64,000 bases of DNA from Keguizhuia sedimenti (GCA_030715135.1 JAUYVH010000014.1:1-64000), one strand, 5' to 3'; shown: positions 54,866-64,000, numbered from the stretch's first letter. Notes: generated from the sequence alone by a model not told the origin. Translations and numbers: made by a program.

Positions 54866-56269
54866 TCAGAGCGGAGTGATTTGGTGTTCTAGATCAGGCA
54901 TGCATTTCAGTAGAATCTGATATACGTCGCGGTCGAAGCGCGGCTTTTCCTCCTCAAGCAAACCCCGCGCATCGGCCATGCTTGCCGCCGTTCCAAGATA
55001 AGCCCAGTTATCGACGACGTGCAGCGCACCGTTTTCTTCAAGGGCGACGGCGCCCTGGTATGGCCAGGCCTGGAGCTGCAGGCTCTGCAAGGCATCGATG
55101 AGGCGCCGGTTATGCGCCTCAGGCGCTTCCCGTCCGCAGCAAGCGCCAAGGCACTTGCCCACCTGGCGGCCGAAGCAGGGCTTGTTCGCTGCCACTTTTT
55201 CCAGGCCGAGCACTGCCTGGCACAACTGGTGCGTATCGACGATGGCTTTCAAGGCATCGTTCGCCTGCCGCTTGCTGGTGAATAAACCGTACAGATCCGC
55301 AGTGCGACCAAAGCTCGAATCCCTGGTGGTCGCCAGCGACAGCGACAGCACCCCATCCTTGTTGCGCAAACGCCAGGCGCAGGTGTCGTCGTTCTGGCGC
55401 AGCCTGCGGTTATGTGCCGGCTTGCGTTGCTTGATTAGGGATGCTTCCTGCAGCAAGGCACCGATTTCTCCCGCAGTCTCGATCCAGTCGACGCGCTCGA
55501 CCTGCTGGCTGATCTTCAACTCCTTGGCCGACAAGTGGTCGCCGCTGAAATGCTGCATCACGCGCTTGCGCAGATTGTTCGCCTTGCCGATATACAGCGG
55601 CAGATCATTCGCCCCGTAATAAAGATACACGCCATGCGACGACGGCAGTGCCTCGATCTGCCGCGCATCCAGGCGCGATGGCAGGCTCGGACGGCTGATC
55701 AGTTTGCTGACGGTTTCCTCGATGATTTCCGGCGCATGGCTGGCATGAATGATTTGCCAGAACTGCCACAACAACTGCGCATCGCCCAATGCGCGGTGGC
55801 GCTCGCTCACCCGCAGATTGTGGCGCTCAATCAGCGAATCGAGATTGTGCCGCGCAAATTCCGGATAGAGCTTGCGCGACAGGCGCACCGTGCACAGCAC
55901 CGACGGATGGAAATCGTGGCCGGTGCGCTTGAATTCGTTTTTCAGAAAGCCGTGATCGAAGCGCGCATTGTGCGCAATGAAAATCCGGTCCGCCAACCGC
56001 GCCTGAATCGATGCCGCCAGTTCCTCAAAGGTCGGCGCATCGCGCACCATCGCATCCGAGATCCCGGTCAGCGACTGGATGAAAGGCGGGATCGACATCT
56101 GCGGATTGACCAGGCTGCTCCACTCTCGCACGCCGTCTTCATCGACTTCGATGATGCCGACTTCGGTGATGCGGTCGACGTTGGCAGTACCGCCGGTAGT
56201 TTCAAGATCGACGAAAGCGAGGCGCGGGGGACGGCTGGAAGAGAAGGAATGCAAGATCTGGGGAGGCAA
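54866..56269 (-). CDS. DnaQ-type exonuclease fused to GIY-YIG nuclease domain
   Basis: A 467-residue protein. Residues about 15-175 are a DEDDh 3'-5' exonuclease: LAFVDLETTGG (D and E), IFIAHNARFDHGFL (D) and HRALGDAQLLW (H and D). Residues about 200-290 are a GIY-YIG domain (GVYLYYGANDLPLYIGKANNLRKRV) like the UvrC N-terminus, followed by a UvrC/Cho-like region with CFGRQVGKCLGACCG. This fusion is known in proteobacteria and probably acts in DNA repair. The start is TTG at 56269; no ATG precedes the first motif. Transcribed alone. Confidence 0.88.
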   Translation of the reverse strand: MPPQILHSFSSSRPPRLAFVDLETTGGTANVDRITEVGIIEVDEDGVREWSSLVNPQMSIPPFIQSLTGISDAMVRDAPTFEELAASIQARLADRIFIAHNARFDHGFLKNEFKRTGHDFHPSVLCTVRLSRKLYPEFARHNLDSLIERHNLRVSERHRALGDAQLLWQFWQIIHASHAPEIIEETVSKLISRPSLPSRLDARQIEALPSSHGVYLYYGANDLPLYIGKANNLRKRVMQHFSGDHLSAKELKISQQVERVDWIETAGEIGALLQEASLIKQRKPAHNRRLRQNDDTCAWRLRNKDGVLSLSLATTRDSSFGRTADLYGLFTSKRQANDALKAIVDTHQLCQAVLGLEKVAANKPCFGRQVGKCLGACCGREAPEAHNRRLIDALQSLQLQAWPYQGAVALEENGALHVVDNWAYLGTAASMADARGLLEEEKPRFDRDVYQILLKCMPDLEHQITPL

Positions 56270-56627
56270 AAACTGTACGGAAAAACAGTATGCCTTTAAA
56301 TAAGCAGCACGGCAAGCAGGAAGGGGCCGATACCGAATAAACGCCGCTTTGACAATCAGCCTTTCTTGTCAATCTTTCATGTCGGACTCATCCACATGTG
56401 ATGAGAAAAATTCCTTATATCAAAAACTGACATTCATATTGCCAGAGTAAATAGGCAAGAGAATAGGCATGCATACTTTTTCAGCTTTGTTAAACCCGCA
56501 CATAAACACAGTAGTGGTTCGCGACACAAATATCCATACAGCTTACGGTCAAGTTGCTTTTCAATGTTAAATCGTAAGTTGGCATGTTAAATTGGCATTG
56601 TGTGATTTATAGCAAGTTAGATCTTAC
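56270..56627. other. AT-rich intergenic region, no gene recognised
   Basis: About 360 bases between divergent units. TGTTAAAT occurs twice about 20 bases apart just upstream of the small ORF at 56628 and may be a regulator site. Nothing else recognised. Confidence 0.35.
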
Positions 56628-56798
56628 ATGGCTTTGTACTCACTTGTTGTTGAGCATGGCGGCAAAAGCTACAGTACTCAGGACGCCGCAGACACGGTTA
56701 CCGTAGCAGTGTCCGAATATTCCTCCCGCATCTATGCAAATATTGAGTACCGGCATATCGGAAAAGAACATGAAAGACAGCAAAGTACTGCCCTTTAA
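56628..56798 (+). CDS. possible small protein (56 residues) overlapping the next gene
   Basis: The frame begins MALYSLVVEHGGKSYSTQ and continues with ordinary codon use (DAADTVTVAVSEYSSRIYAN...). It ends 29 nt inside the next gene in a different frame, which would allow translational coupling. It has no strong ribosome site and no recognised family, so this is a tentative call. Confidence 0.3.
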   Translation: MALYSLVVEHGGKSYSTQDAADTVTVAVSEYSSRIYANIEYRHIGKEHERQQSTAL

Positions 56799-57129
56799 AC
56801 GCCCTGCCCCGCAGACTCTTCGCGGAGAAACAGCAGCCTCCGAGCTGAAGAAATTGCTGGGCATTTTCGATCAGCTGATCGTACTGTTGAGGGAAACCTA
56901 CGACGAGGGCATTGATGTCTTGACGGACGAGCTTGTCGTTGCCGTCGTGCGCTGCAGGGAGGCGCTGGCAGGCGGTGTAGATGAAGACAGCGCGCAAGCA
57001 ATGCTAAAGGAAATGCGCGAAGAATTGCGCCAGCTTCCGCGCAACCTGCGTTCGCTCCTGCCCGGCATCGGCCCGCGCCTGGGAGAAAGCCTGGAGCAAA
57101 AACTGGGAATCCAGTTTTCCGCGTACTAG
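56770..57129 (+). CDS. hypothetical protein, helical
   Basis: A 119-residue soluble protein (MKDSKVLPFKRPAPQTLRGE...). Residues 25-105 are predicted helical with amphipathic Leu spacing (SELKKLLGIFDQLIVLLRETYDEGIDVL...). It ends in LLPGIGPRLGESLEQKLGIQFSAY, where PGIGPRLG resembles a helix-hairpin-helix turn. The ATG at 56770 has GGAAAAGAAC upstream. No function recognised. It converges on the small gene at 57152. Confidence 0.6.
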   Translation: MKDSKVLPFKRPAPQTLRGETAASELKKLLGIFDQLIVLLRETYDEGIDVLTDELVVAVVRCREALAGGVDEDSAQAMLKEMREELRQLPRNLRSLLPGIGPRLGESLEQKLGIQFSAY

Positions 57130-57151
57130 GCACCGCGGCAATTCTGTCGAT

Positions 57152-57370
57152 CTACGGCTGCGCGGAATCGTCCGGATCGGGATCGAGCGGCGGCTGGTTT
57201 TGCACTTCCTGTTGCGAGTGGCGTTCCGGCTTCGATGCCGGCTTGCCGCTGGGCCGCTGATCGTTCACATCGTTCGATCCTTTTCTTCCTTCTTCGGCAA
57301 AACCGCCGGGCTGGGCCGGGCCGCGATCCGAGATCAGTTTGCCGGGATCGGTCTGGTTAGTCGGGTTCAT
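57152..57370 (-). CDS. small disordered hydrophilic protein
   Basis: A 72-residue protein of Pro, Asp, Gln, Asn, Ser and Gly (MNPTNQTDPGKLISDRGPAQ... ending DPDPDDSAQP), with no hydrophobic core. AAGGAGGGAGAC is a near-perfect ribosome site for the ATG at 57370, so it is probably a real and well-translated gene. Composition resembles stress-induced hydrophilic proteins; no family is assigned. Confidence 0.6.
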   Translation of the reverse strand: MNPTNQTDPGKLISDRGPAQPGGFAEEGRKGSNDVNDQRPSGKPASKPERHSQQEVQNQPPLDPDPDDSAQP

Positions 57371-57507
57371 GTCTCCCTCCTTTAAATTCAAGTAACTTGG
57401 GTGCGCGCATTCCTGCACACTGTGCCGCTGTCTGGTTCGAAAAGTGCCTGAGGCTTTAGTTCCTCAATGCTTTTTTTCGCCCGAGCAAATCCTTTGTAGG
57501 ATGCGAC

Positions 57508-58521
57508 TCATTTTGTAGCTGGTGCCGCCATCGATTTGGCGCGCGCTTCCACCAATAGATAAACGACCGTGGCAACAATCAGCGGCGCGATGTAATAGAT
57601 CGCGCGGTAGGTCAGAAGCGCGGCCAGCAATTCATGCTTGGGCACCTGGTGCGAGAGCAAGGCAACGAAAACCGCTTCCAGTACGCCGAGCCCGGCCGGC
57701 ACATGCGTGATGACGCCTGCGATCGCGGCAACCAGCATCACACCGAGCACCGTGGTGAATGGAATCTTTTGCCCCAGCAGCATGAACACAGTGGCGCTGA
57801 TGAGCAACCAGTTGACCGATGACATCGCAAATTGTAGCAGTGCGAAGCGGATCGAGGGCAGGCTGATCTCATGCCCTTTGATGGTCCAGTCGCGGCGCTT
57901 GGCGAATGCGCACAGCAGCAGGTAGGCAAACGCGGTCGCTACCAGCGCCATGCCGAGTATGCGCAGGCCGGAGATGTCGAGCTTCCAGTCGGGCGGCAGC
58001 GCAAAGGGCCGCAGCCAGAACGCCAGGCCCGCCAGCAGGATATAGCCCAGCCAATTGGTCAGCATGCTGAGAAACAGCACGCGCGTCGTGGTCGCCGCTT
58101 CCAGTCCGAGCCGCGCATAGAGCCGATAGCGAAATGCGACGCCGCCGATCAGCGATCCGAAGTTGAGGTTGAAGGCATAGCTGATGAAGGTGATCGTCAT
58201 GACTTTTCCGGGCGCAAGCCCATGGCCGGTGGTATAGCGGCCGAGCAAATCGAAGCAGCTGTACAAGGCATAGCTCGCATAGGCAAGCCCTGCGGCAATG
58301 AGCAAAGTCTGAAGCGGATAGGCGCGCATGGCCGACAGCACGGATCCCCAGTCCACCTGGCGTGCCTGCGAAATGATCAGGTAAGCCACGAGGACAAAGA
58401 ACGCGATCTTTGCCACGCGCTTGGCCCAAGGCCACCACTGCTGGCGTGTCATGCCATGCAGGAAGGAATGATGTGTGGAATCGTTCAGGGGTGCCGCCTT
58501 GGTCTTGGAAGAAGATGTCAT
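57508..58521 (-). CDS. ybhN: YbhN-type membrane protein (lysylphosphatidylglycerol synthetase TM-like/UPF0104)
   Basis: A 337-residue inner-membrane protein with about eight helices. ISYAFNLNFGSLIGGVAFRYRLYARLGL and IAGVITHVPAGLGVLEAVFVALL are the conserved family motifs (the N-terminal flippase-like part of MprF, without the synthetase). Its ATG overlaps the clsB stop by 4 nt (ATGA), matching the clsB-ybhN order known in enterobacteria. A role in handling or moving phospholipids made by ClsB is likely but not proven. Confidence 0.88.
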   Translation of the reverse strand: MTSSSKTKAAPLNDSTHHSFLHGMTRQQWWPWAKRVAKIAFFVLVAYLIISQARQVDWGSVLSAMRAYPLQTLLIAAGLAYASYALYSCFDLLGRYTTGHGLAPGKVMTITFISYAFNLNFGSLIGGVAFRYRLYARLGLEAATTTRVLFLSMLTNWLGYILLAGLAFWLRPFALPPDWKLDISGLRILGMALVATAFAYLLLCAFAKRRDWTIKGHEISLPSIRFALLQFAMSSVNWLLISATVFMLLGQKIPFTTVLGVMLVAAIAGVITHVPAGLGVLEAVFVALLSHQVPKHELLAALLTYRAIYYIAPLIVATVVYLLVEARAKSMAAPATK

Positions 58522-59753
58522 GAATAACTAGTGGTTTCTTTCAAGCGGTCCGCCCCGCTTGAAAGCGCTTCAGGCTGCATCAGGGTCAGCTTGGGCGCAT
58601 GCGCCGGCAGCCAGCCCACCCATCCCGGAAAACGACGCAGGAAGTGAAACACGAAAAAGCTGCGCACCTGGCGCCACCAGCGCGGCTCGTTCAGCGCGGC
58701 GGCCTCGACCTTCTTGCAACTGTGCGCCATCAGCCCTTGCAGGTTTGCCGCCAACTGCCGATTGAAGTCGCGGTCGCGTATGAAAACATTCGCTTCCAGG
58801 TTGAGCGCCAGGCTCAAAGGATCGAGGTTGCTGGAACCGACTGTGGACCACTCGTCGTCGACGACGGCGACTTTGCCGTGCAGCGGGCGGTCACAATACT
58901 CGTAGATTTTCACGCCGCCATTGACCAGGTGGTAATAGAGCATCGACGCAGCCATCTTGACGATGGGCATGTCCGGATTGCCCTGCAGGATTAGCGAAAC
59001 TTCCACGCCGCGCCGGGCGGCCTTGCGCAAATCCCTGAGGAAGGAATATCCAGGGAAAAAATAGGCATTTGCGATGATGATGCGCCGGCGCGCAAGGCGG
59101 AGGGCGAGCCGGTACTGGCGCTCGATGTCGTTTCGATGCTCGCCGTTATCGCGTGTCACAAAGATAGCGCTGGCGCTTCCCACCGCCGGCAGGGACTCGA
59201 CGGTCGGTCGCAGCCTTCTGCGCTGGAACCAGCGTCGCCCGGTTTTGCCAAGAGAAATGGCCTCATGCATGAAGGAATGGATCTGCGCCACCAGCGGACC
59301 TTCGAGTTCGACTGCATAGTCTTGCTTGGCTTCCGGGCCATAGTCGGCCAGGTGGTCGGCGGAATAATTGATGCCGCCCACAAATGCGCGCTTGCCGTCC
59401 ACCACGACGAGCTTGCGGTGCATGCGTCGAAAATAATTGACGCGGCGAAACAGCCTGCGCGACGGATCGAAAACATGCATTCTGACTCCCACCGAGGTCA
59501 GGCTGGATACATATTCCTTCGACAGATTCGGCGAACCGAAGGCATCGACCGTCAAGTCGATTTGCACGCCGCGCTGGGCCGCTTTCAATAAAACGGCGTG
59601 CAAAGCCTTGCCGACCTTGTCTTCATACAGGATGAAGGTTTCGATCAGTATTTCACGCTGCGCTTCTTCAATTGCCTGGAAGACACGAGGAAAGAATTGC
59701 TCGCCATTTTCAAGCAAAGAAAATTTATTGCCATCGATCCACCGATGTGCCAT
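58518..59753 (-). CDS. clsB: cardiolipin synthase B
   Basis: A 411-residue phospholipase D superfamily enzyme with two HKD motifs: MHRKLVVVDGKRAFVGGIN (about residue 112) and LHGKVAVVDDEWSTVGSSNLDP (about 292). It lacks the N-terminal membrane helices of ClsA, as expected for ClsB, and joins phosphatidylglycerol (or phosphatidylethanolamine) into cardiolipin. The ATG at 59753 has GGAG 8 nt upstream; the longer ORF start is a TTG at 59771. It forms an overlapping operon with ybhN. Confidence 0.9.
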   Translation of the reverse strand: MAHRWIDGNKFSLLENGEQFFPRVFQAIEEAQREILIETFILYEDKVGKALHAVLLKAAQRGVQIDLTVDAFGSPNLSKEYVSSLTSVGVRMHVFDPSRRLFRRVNYFRRMHRKLVVVDGKRAFVGGINYSADHLADYGPEAKQDYAVELEGPLVAQIHSFMHEAISLGKTGRRWFQRRRLRPTVESLPAVGSASAIFVTRDNGEHRNDIERQYRLALRLARRRIIIANAYFFPGYSFLRDLRKAARRGVEVSLILQGNPDMPIVKMAASMLYYHLVNGGVKIYEYCDRPLHGKVAVVDDEWSTVGSSNLDPLSLALNLEANVFIRDRDFNRQLAANLQGLMAHSCKKVEAAALNEPRWWRQVRSFFVFHFLRRFPGWVGWLPAHAPKLTLMQPEALSSGADRLKETTSYS

Positions 59754-60152
59754 CCGATTTACTCCATTCAACTTGATCTGATGCTTTTGTAATTAGCTTT
59801 TTCATCCTTATTGACATTGAAGTTGTCATTGCGTTTTATAAGAATGGCCGTCAGGCACGCGTTTCTATGCTTTATTTCAATCGAAGTGCTTTTATGTGCC
59901 GGACGAAAATTCTTCCATGCAATTTTCTTTTGCGAATCTTGCAGACATAAAGCTTTTTGAACATCCGGCAACAACCAATTATGTTGGTATTAAATTGAAT
60001 GGCAGGATAGAAAACAGTTCGTGCGCAGTACGACGGTGGGCAGGGAAGAATGTGTTTCGAAATGGAAACGAGAGTGGTGTACAGGGATCCTGCGCCCTTC
60101 ACAAGTGTGAATCCGCTTGGCTTGACAGCTTTAATCGTGAGCGAGGAAGCCG
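59754..60152. other. intergenic region, no gene recognised
   Basis: About 400 bases between the leftward clsB and the end of the leftward HMG-CoA lyase gene. A 111-codon frame at 59896-60231 runs antisense into the lyase gene and looks non-coding. No clear terminator was found after the lyase gene. Confidence 0.35.
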
Positions 60153-61094
60153 TTATGCCTGGACGCGTGCCGCCAGTGCGTTGCCGGCGCGGCTAGCCGG
60201 AAGCCGGCCCAGATGCTGCGAGATATATTGACCGGCCTTGACTACTTGCGCCAGGTCGATGCCGGTCTCGATACCCAGGCCATTCATCAAATAGAGCACG
60301 TCTTCGGTTGCGACATTGCCGGTTGCGCCTTTTGCGTAAGGGCAGCCACCCAGCCCGGCAACCGACGCATGAAAGATAAGGACGCCGACTTCGAGGCTGG
60401 CATAGATGTTTGCCAGCGCCTGGCCGTAGGTATCGTGAAAATGCCCGGACAGCCGTTCGATCGGGAACTCCTTTGACGCGCGCTCGAATATTGTCTGGAC
60501 TTTTCGCGGCGTGCCTACGCCTATGGTGTCGGCAATGTCGATCTCGTCGCAACCGAGGTCGCGCAAACGCGCTACGACATCGGCGACGCTGTCGGCGGCG
60601 ACTTCGCCCTGGTAAGGACATCCCAGTGCGCAACTGACTGCGCCGCGCAGACGCAGTTTCTGTTCCTTTGCCGCTTGCGCGACATCGCGAAAGCGGGCTA
60701 TGGATTCGGCGATCGAACAATTGATGTTTTTCTGCGAGAACGCTTCCGATGCCGCGCCGAAAATCACAATTTCGTCCACGCCCGCTTCCAGCGCCGCATC
60801 GAAACCTTTTTGATTCGGCACCAGTGCAGAGTACAGCGTGCCCGGTTTGCGCCTGATGCCATGCATGACCTCTGAAGAAGTCGCCATTTGCGGCACCCAC
60901 TTCGGCGAGACGAACGCCGCCGCTTCGATATTGGCAAACCCGGCCTGGGTCAGCATATCGACCAGCGTAATTTTTATATCGGCCGGGATCGTTTGCGGTT
61001 CGTTCTGCAATCCGTCGCGCGGACCCACTTCGATGATCTTGACCCGCTTGGGTAGTGCAGGTAATGCAGGCAAAGCGGAAAGCGCAACTGGCAT
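60153..61094 (-). CDS. mvaB: hydroxymethylglutaryl-CoA lyase
   Basis: A 313-residue TIM-barrel enzyme that splits HMG-CoA into acetyl-CoA and acetoacetate, the last step of leucine degradation. VKIIEVGPRDGLQNE carries catalytic Arg and metal-binding Asp; SVAGLGGCPYAKGATGNVATED contains the signature cysteine; HFHDTYGQALAN gives the metal-binding histidines. The ATG at 61094 has AAAGGA 6 nt upstream; two earlier ATGs in frame are too close to it. The N-terminus carries a short LPALPALP repeat. Other leucine-degradation genes are not in the window. Confidence 0.93.
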   Translation of the reverse strand: MPVALSALPALPALPKRVKIIEVGPRDGLQNEPQTIPADIKITLVDMLTQAGFANIEAAAFVSPKWVPQMATSSEVMHGIRRKPGTLYSALVPNQKGFDAALEAGVDEIVIFGAASEAFSQKNINCSIAESIARFRDVAQAAKEQKLRLRGAVSCALGCPYQGEVAADSVADVVARLRDLGCDEIDIADTIGVGTPRKVQTIFERASKEFPIERLSGHFHDTYGQALANIYASLEVGVLIFHASVAGLGGCPYAKGATGNVATEDVLYLMNGLGIETGIDLAQVVKAGQYISQHLGRLPASRAGNALAARVQA

Positions 61095-61255
61095 AACCAT
61101 TCCTTTCAATATGCTCGCACGCGGTCAACGATGCCGCCAATAAGCTTACCGTGTCAGCGCGCGGTGATTTTCAGCGATTTGCGCATAGCCGTGCGACGTG
61201 ATGGTGATGCGCGGCCTACATATCATGTCATCGCCGCGCGCGCCGCCCCAGCGCT

Positions 61256-62305
61256 TTACGATTCGATCTCGGCAGGCGTCACATTGCATTTCGCGTCGAT
61301 GTGCGTCGCCTTGCTTTGCATGCCTAACTTGCCGAGTAAGGCCTGGTCGTCGTTAGCTTCCGGATTTCCGGTGGTTAATAACTTGTCTCCGTAAAAAATG
61401 GAATTAGCACCGGCCAGGAAACACATGGCCTGGATCGCTTCGCCCATTTCGCGCCGGCCTGCAGACAGGCGTACGCGCGCCTTGGGCATGGTGATGCGTG
61501 CCACCGCGATCGTGCGCACGAATTCCAGCGGGTCCAGGGCTTCGGTGCCATACAAAGGCGTGCCCTCGACCTGTACCAGGTGATTGACCGGCACCGACTC
61601 GGGATACGGGTCCATGTTGGCGAGCTGCGCAATCAGTCCAGCGCGCTGCAGGCGCGACTCGCCCATGCCGACGATGCCGCCGGCACAGACCTTGATGCCG
61701 GCATTGCGCACGCGCCCCAGGGTATCGAGCCGGTTCTGGTAGTCGCGCGTGGTGATGATGTTGTCATAGAACTCCGGGGAGGTGTCCAGATTGTGGTTGT
61801 AGTAATCCAGCCCGGCACCTTTCAGCCGCTCGGCCTGTCCTTCGCCCAGCATGCCCAGCGTGACGCAGGTTTCCAGTCCCAGCGCCTTGACTTCGCGCAC
61901 CATCTCTTCGACCTTGTCCAGGTCGCGATCCTTCGGTTCGCGCCAGGCCGCGCCCATGCAAAAGCGTGTGGCACCGTGCGACTTGGCTTCCCTGGCGGCA
62001 CTCAAGACTTCATCCAGCGGCAGAATCTTTTGCGCGGTCACGCCGGTGTCGTAGCGCGCGGCCTGCGGGCAATAGCCGCAATCTTCCGGGCAGCCGCCGG
62101 TCTTGATCGACATGAGCGTCGCCAGCTCTACTTCATTGGGATTGAAATGGGCACGATGCACTTGTTGCGCCTGATACAGCAAGTCATTGAACGGCAGCTC
62201 GAACAGGGCCTGTACTTTTTCTACCGGCCAGGCGGAAGCAGTTGGAGATGCAGCTGCCTTGCCGGCATTGAAAGGCGGATGAAATGAAACCGGTTGCGAC
62301 GACAT
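61256..62305 (-). CDS. bioB: biotin synthase
   Basis: A 349-residue radical SAM enzyme that inserts sulfur into dethiobiotin. The [4Fe-4S] motif is in [19 protein letters not shown] (CxxxCxxC, about residue 63); [24 protein letters not shown] and [11 protein letters not shown] are BioB signatures, and the arginine for the auxiliary cluster is in [11 protein letters not shown]. The ATG at 62305 has GAAGGA upstream; the frame to 62410 overlaps bioD and is rejected. Last gene of bioF-bioD-bioB. Confidence 0.96.
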   Translation of the reverse strand: MSSQPVSFHPPFNAGKAAASPTASAWPVEKVQALFELPFNDLLYQAQQVHRAHFNPNEVELATLMSIKTGGCPEDCGYCPQAARYDTGVTAQKILPLDEVLSAAREAKSHGATRFCMGAAWREPKDRDLDKVEEMVREVKALGLETCVTLGMLGEGQAERLKGAGLDYYNHNLDTSPEFYDNIITTRDYQNRLDTLGRVRNAGIKVCAGGIVGMGESRLQRAGLIAQLANMDPYPESVPVNHLVQVEGTPLYGTEALDPLEFVRTIAVARITMPKARVRLSAGRREMGEAIQAMCFLAGANSIFYGDKLLTTGNPEANDDQALLGKLGMQSKATHIDAKCNVTPAEIES

Positions 62306-62321
62306 AAGCAAATTCCTTCGT

Positions 62322-63035
62322 TCAAATTGAATTGGTTCGCTCGCCGGGCCAGCCCGGCAAGCATGAAAAATCGAGATTTCCTGCCGCTGCGGCGGCCGAC
62401 GGCAATTCAAGCCGCGGCACGACGCCTAGCAGCGGCGCAGGCAAGCGCGCGCCGATAGCGGCCACATTCTCGTCGGCATACGCCATTTCCGCATCCACAA
62501 GATTGGCCACCCATCCGGCCAGCTGCAGACCGCGTGCGGCAATCGCCTGCGCAGTCAGCAACGCATGGTTGATGCAGCCCAGGCGCAGCCCGACCACCAT
62601 TATGACAGGCAACCCGAGCAGCCTTGCCAGATCGGCGGTATCCGTTTCTGCGGACAGCGGCACGCAAAACCCGCCGACGCCTTCCACGACGATGGCATCG
62701 GCCTCGTCAGCGAGGCGGTCATAACAGCGGCGGATATGGTTCAGGTTGATGGAAACATTTTCCAACTGCGCAGCGATATGCGGCGCCGCAGCTTCGCGCA
62801 ACAGGTAAGGCGTGGTCAACTCCTGCGGCAAGGCCATGTTGGCAGCCGCAGCCAGGCTCTCGACATCATCATTGCGCCACTTTCCGTCGTGCCACTGCGC
62901 ACCGGCCGCCACCGGCTTCATGCCGACCGCTCGCATGCCGGTTTGGGCCAGCGCATGCAGCAGCGCGGAAGAAACCAGCGTCTTGCCGATTTCCGTGTCC
63001 GTGCCGGTAACGAAATATGCGCAAGGCGATGGCAT
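62322..63035 (-). CDS. bioD: dethiobiotin synthetase
   Basis: A 237-residue ATP-dependent enzyme that closes the ureido ring of dethiobiotin. The P-loop is [20 protein letters not shown] at about residue 10; MKPVAAG carries the conserved Lys, and [11 protein letters not shown] is the second signature. Its ATG shares one base with the bioF stop (TGATG), so the two are coupled; bioB follows 16 nt after the stop. Confidence 0.95.
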   Translation of the reverse strand: MPSPCAYFVTGTDTEIGKTLVSSALLHALAQTGMRAVGMKPVAAGAQWHDGKWRNDDVESLAAAANMALPQELTTPYLLREAAAPHIAAQLENVSINLNHIRRCYDRLADEADAIVVEGVGGFCVPLSAETDTADLARLLGLPVIMVVGLRLGCINHALLTAQAIAARGLQLAGWVANLVDAEMAYADENVAAIGARLPAPLLGVVPRLELPSAAAAAGNLDFSCLPGWPGERTNSI

Positions 63036-64000
63036 CACTTATCCTTCCGCCCGCCATGACGCGATTGCTCGAGGCTGCACAGAGCAGCTGCCAGTTGTGC
63101 GATATCCTCATTCGTATGCGCGGCGGACAGGCCTATACGCAGGTGCGTCAAGTCCATGGCGCCGGCAGGCGACCTTACCGCAGGCACCCAAAAACCCTGC
63201 TCATACAAACGTGCCGCCGTCTCTTGCGCTTCTTCGCTGGAGCCGGTCACAAGGGGCTGGATGGCCGTCTCTGCGGGAACAAGCCGCCAGCGCTGCAAAT
63301 TCAATTGCGTGCGCAGCAATGCAATAAGCTGGCGCAGATGGGCGCGCCGCGCTGCGCCTTCCTCCCCGGCAATGATATCGATGCTCGTCAACAAGGCGTG
63401 TGCCAATGCCGGCGCCGTGGCGGTCGTGTAGATGTAAGGGCGCGAGTGTTGCACCAGCCATTCGATGACGGTTTCATGCGCGGCAACGAAAGCGCCGCTG
63501 ACGCCGGCAGCCTTGCCGAGCGTGCCGATATATACCAGGTATGGCGAACGCAACCCGAAATGCTCCAGCACGCCCCGTCCGTTTTCACCGAGCACGCCGA
63601 AGCCGTGCGCGTCGTCTACCACCAGCCATGCGCCATGCTGTTCGCACAAACGAAGCAACTCCGGCAGCGGCGCGATGTCGCCATCGGCGCCGAATACGCT
63701 GTCGGTCACCACGACCTTGATCGCCGCATTGCTGGCCGCCAGCATGCGCGCCAGCTCGTCCATATCGCCGTGCGGAAAAATCTTCAATGCGGCACGCGAC
63801 AGGCGTGCGCCGTCGATCAGCGCGGCATGGTTGAGCGATTCGGAAAACAGGTCCACGTCGCGCCCGGCCAGTGCGCTCAGCACACCGACACCGGCCATAT
63901 AACCGGTGCTGAAATACAGGGCGCGCGGCGACTCCAGGTGCGGCGCAATGAACGCAGCGAGTTTTTGCTCGAGCAGCGCATGCGCATTGGAGTGGCTGGA
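63035..64000 (-). CDS. bioF: 8-amino-7-oxononanoate synthase (5' end outside window)
   Basis: The last 321 codons of a PLP-dependent alpha-oxoamine synthase that condenses pimeloyl-ACP (or CoA) with alanine. The frame is open to the right edge (…LESPRALYFSTGYMAG), so the ATG at 63898 is internal. SLNHAALIDGARLS, VVDDAHGFGVLGENGRG with the PLP-contacting Asp and His, and the Schiff-base Lys in GTLGKAAGVSGAF are visible. The gene overlaps bioD by one base. Confidence 0.95.
   Translation of the reverse strand, partial: SSHSNAHALLEQKLAAFIAPHLESPRALYFSTGYMAGVGVLSALAGRDVDLFSESLNHAALIDGARLSRAALKIFPHGDMDELARMLAASNAAIKVVVTDSVFGADGDIAPLPELLRLCEQHGAWLVVDDAHGFGVLGENGRGVLEHFGLRSPYLVYIGTLGKAAGVSGAFVAAHETVIEWLVQHSRPYIYTTATAPALAHALLTSIDIIAGEEGAARRAHLRQLIALLRTQLNLQRWRLVPAETAIQPLVTGSSEEAQETAARLYEQGFWVPAVRSPAGAMDLTHLRIGLSAAHTNEDIAQLAAALCSLEQSRHGGRKDK

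Noticed and set aside
60193-61140. 315-codon leftward frame over the HMG-CoA lyase gene
   Set aside because: Out-of-frame shadow; the lyase frame carries all catalytic motifs.

Overview
The window is chromosomal DNA of a Gram-negative betaproteobacterium, most likely a member of the Oxalobacteraceae (Herminiimonas/Collimonas/Noviherbaspirillum-like). This rests on the moderate GC content, the bioF-bioD-bioB order, a DUF3182 protein, a poxvirus-type topoisomerase IB, EttA and a clsB-ybhN pair. It is inference from gene content; no rRNA, tRNA, phage, plasmid or CRISPR locus was seen.

Layout. 1-8.6 kb: a truncated exported-protein gene, a Mut7-C type RNase, an alpha/beta hydrolase overlapping a DUF3182 gene, an SDR oxidoreductase, an OafA-type acyltransferase, a small zinc-ribbon protein and a ZIP metal transporter. 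8.9-18.5 kb: signal transduction, with a periplasmic binding protein coupled to a hybrid histidine kinase, a response regulator fused to a SpoIIAA-like domain, and a GGDEF/EAL protein with an altered EAL metal site. 18.6-19.45 kb: a membrane-protein gene split by a ~295-bp transposase-less element. 19.8-26.3 kb: a ribosome hibernation factor, an orphan AAA ATPase, an esterase and a second GGDEF/EAL protein. 26.6-27.8 kb: very small genes, including a 51-residue pilin-like ORF ending in a perfect 21-bp inverted repeat. 28.3-33.5 kb: azoR with a divergent LysR regulator, rarD, an HhH protein and ettA. 33.5-43.3 kb: a third GGDEF/EAL gene coupled to a binding protein, an aldo/keto reductase, topoisomerase IB, a K+ channel operon, a His-rich exported protein and a PhyH-type dioxygenase. 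43.3-50.9 kb: a HisKA_2 kinase/receiver pair and a trehalose operon. 51.7-59.8 kb: a LMW phosphatase/ArsC-like protein, a flavodoxin-like protein, a PhnD-like binding protein, a DnaQ-GIY-YIG nuclease, small hydrophilic proteins and clsB-ybhN. 60.1-64 kb: HMG-CoA lyase and the biotin operon, with bioF running off the right edge.

How the genes fit together. The trehalose operon can encode a full cycle: synthesis (OtsA, OtsB), hydrolysis (GH15) and glucose re-phosphorylation (ROK kinase). Its OtsA is fused to a two-helix transmembrane sensor-like module. Three GGDEF/EAL proteins, two 'binding protein plus sensor' operons and several receivers show heavy investment in sensing small molecules and in c-di-GMP.

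The most informative local event is the mobile-element insertion at 19134-19432. Removing the element and one copy of its TA duplication restores one open frame running from an ATG at 19448 into the membrane-protein gene. Start codons were chosen from Shine-Dalgarno spacing and family N-termini, so several differ from the longest ORF. All functions are from motif recognition by eye; no database search was possible.
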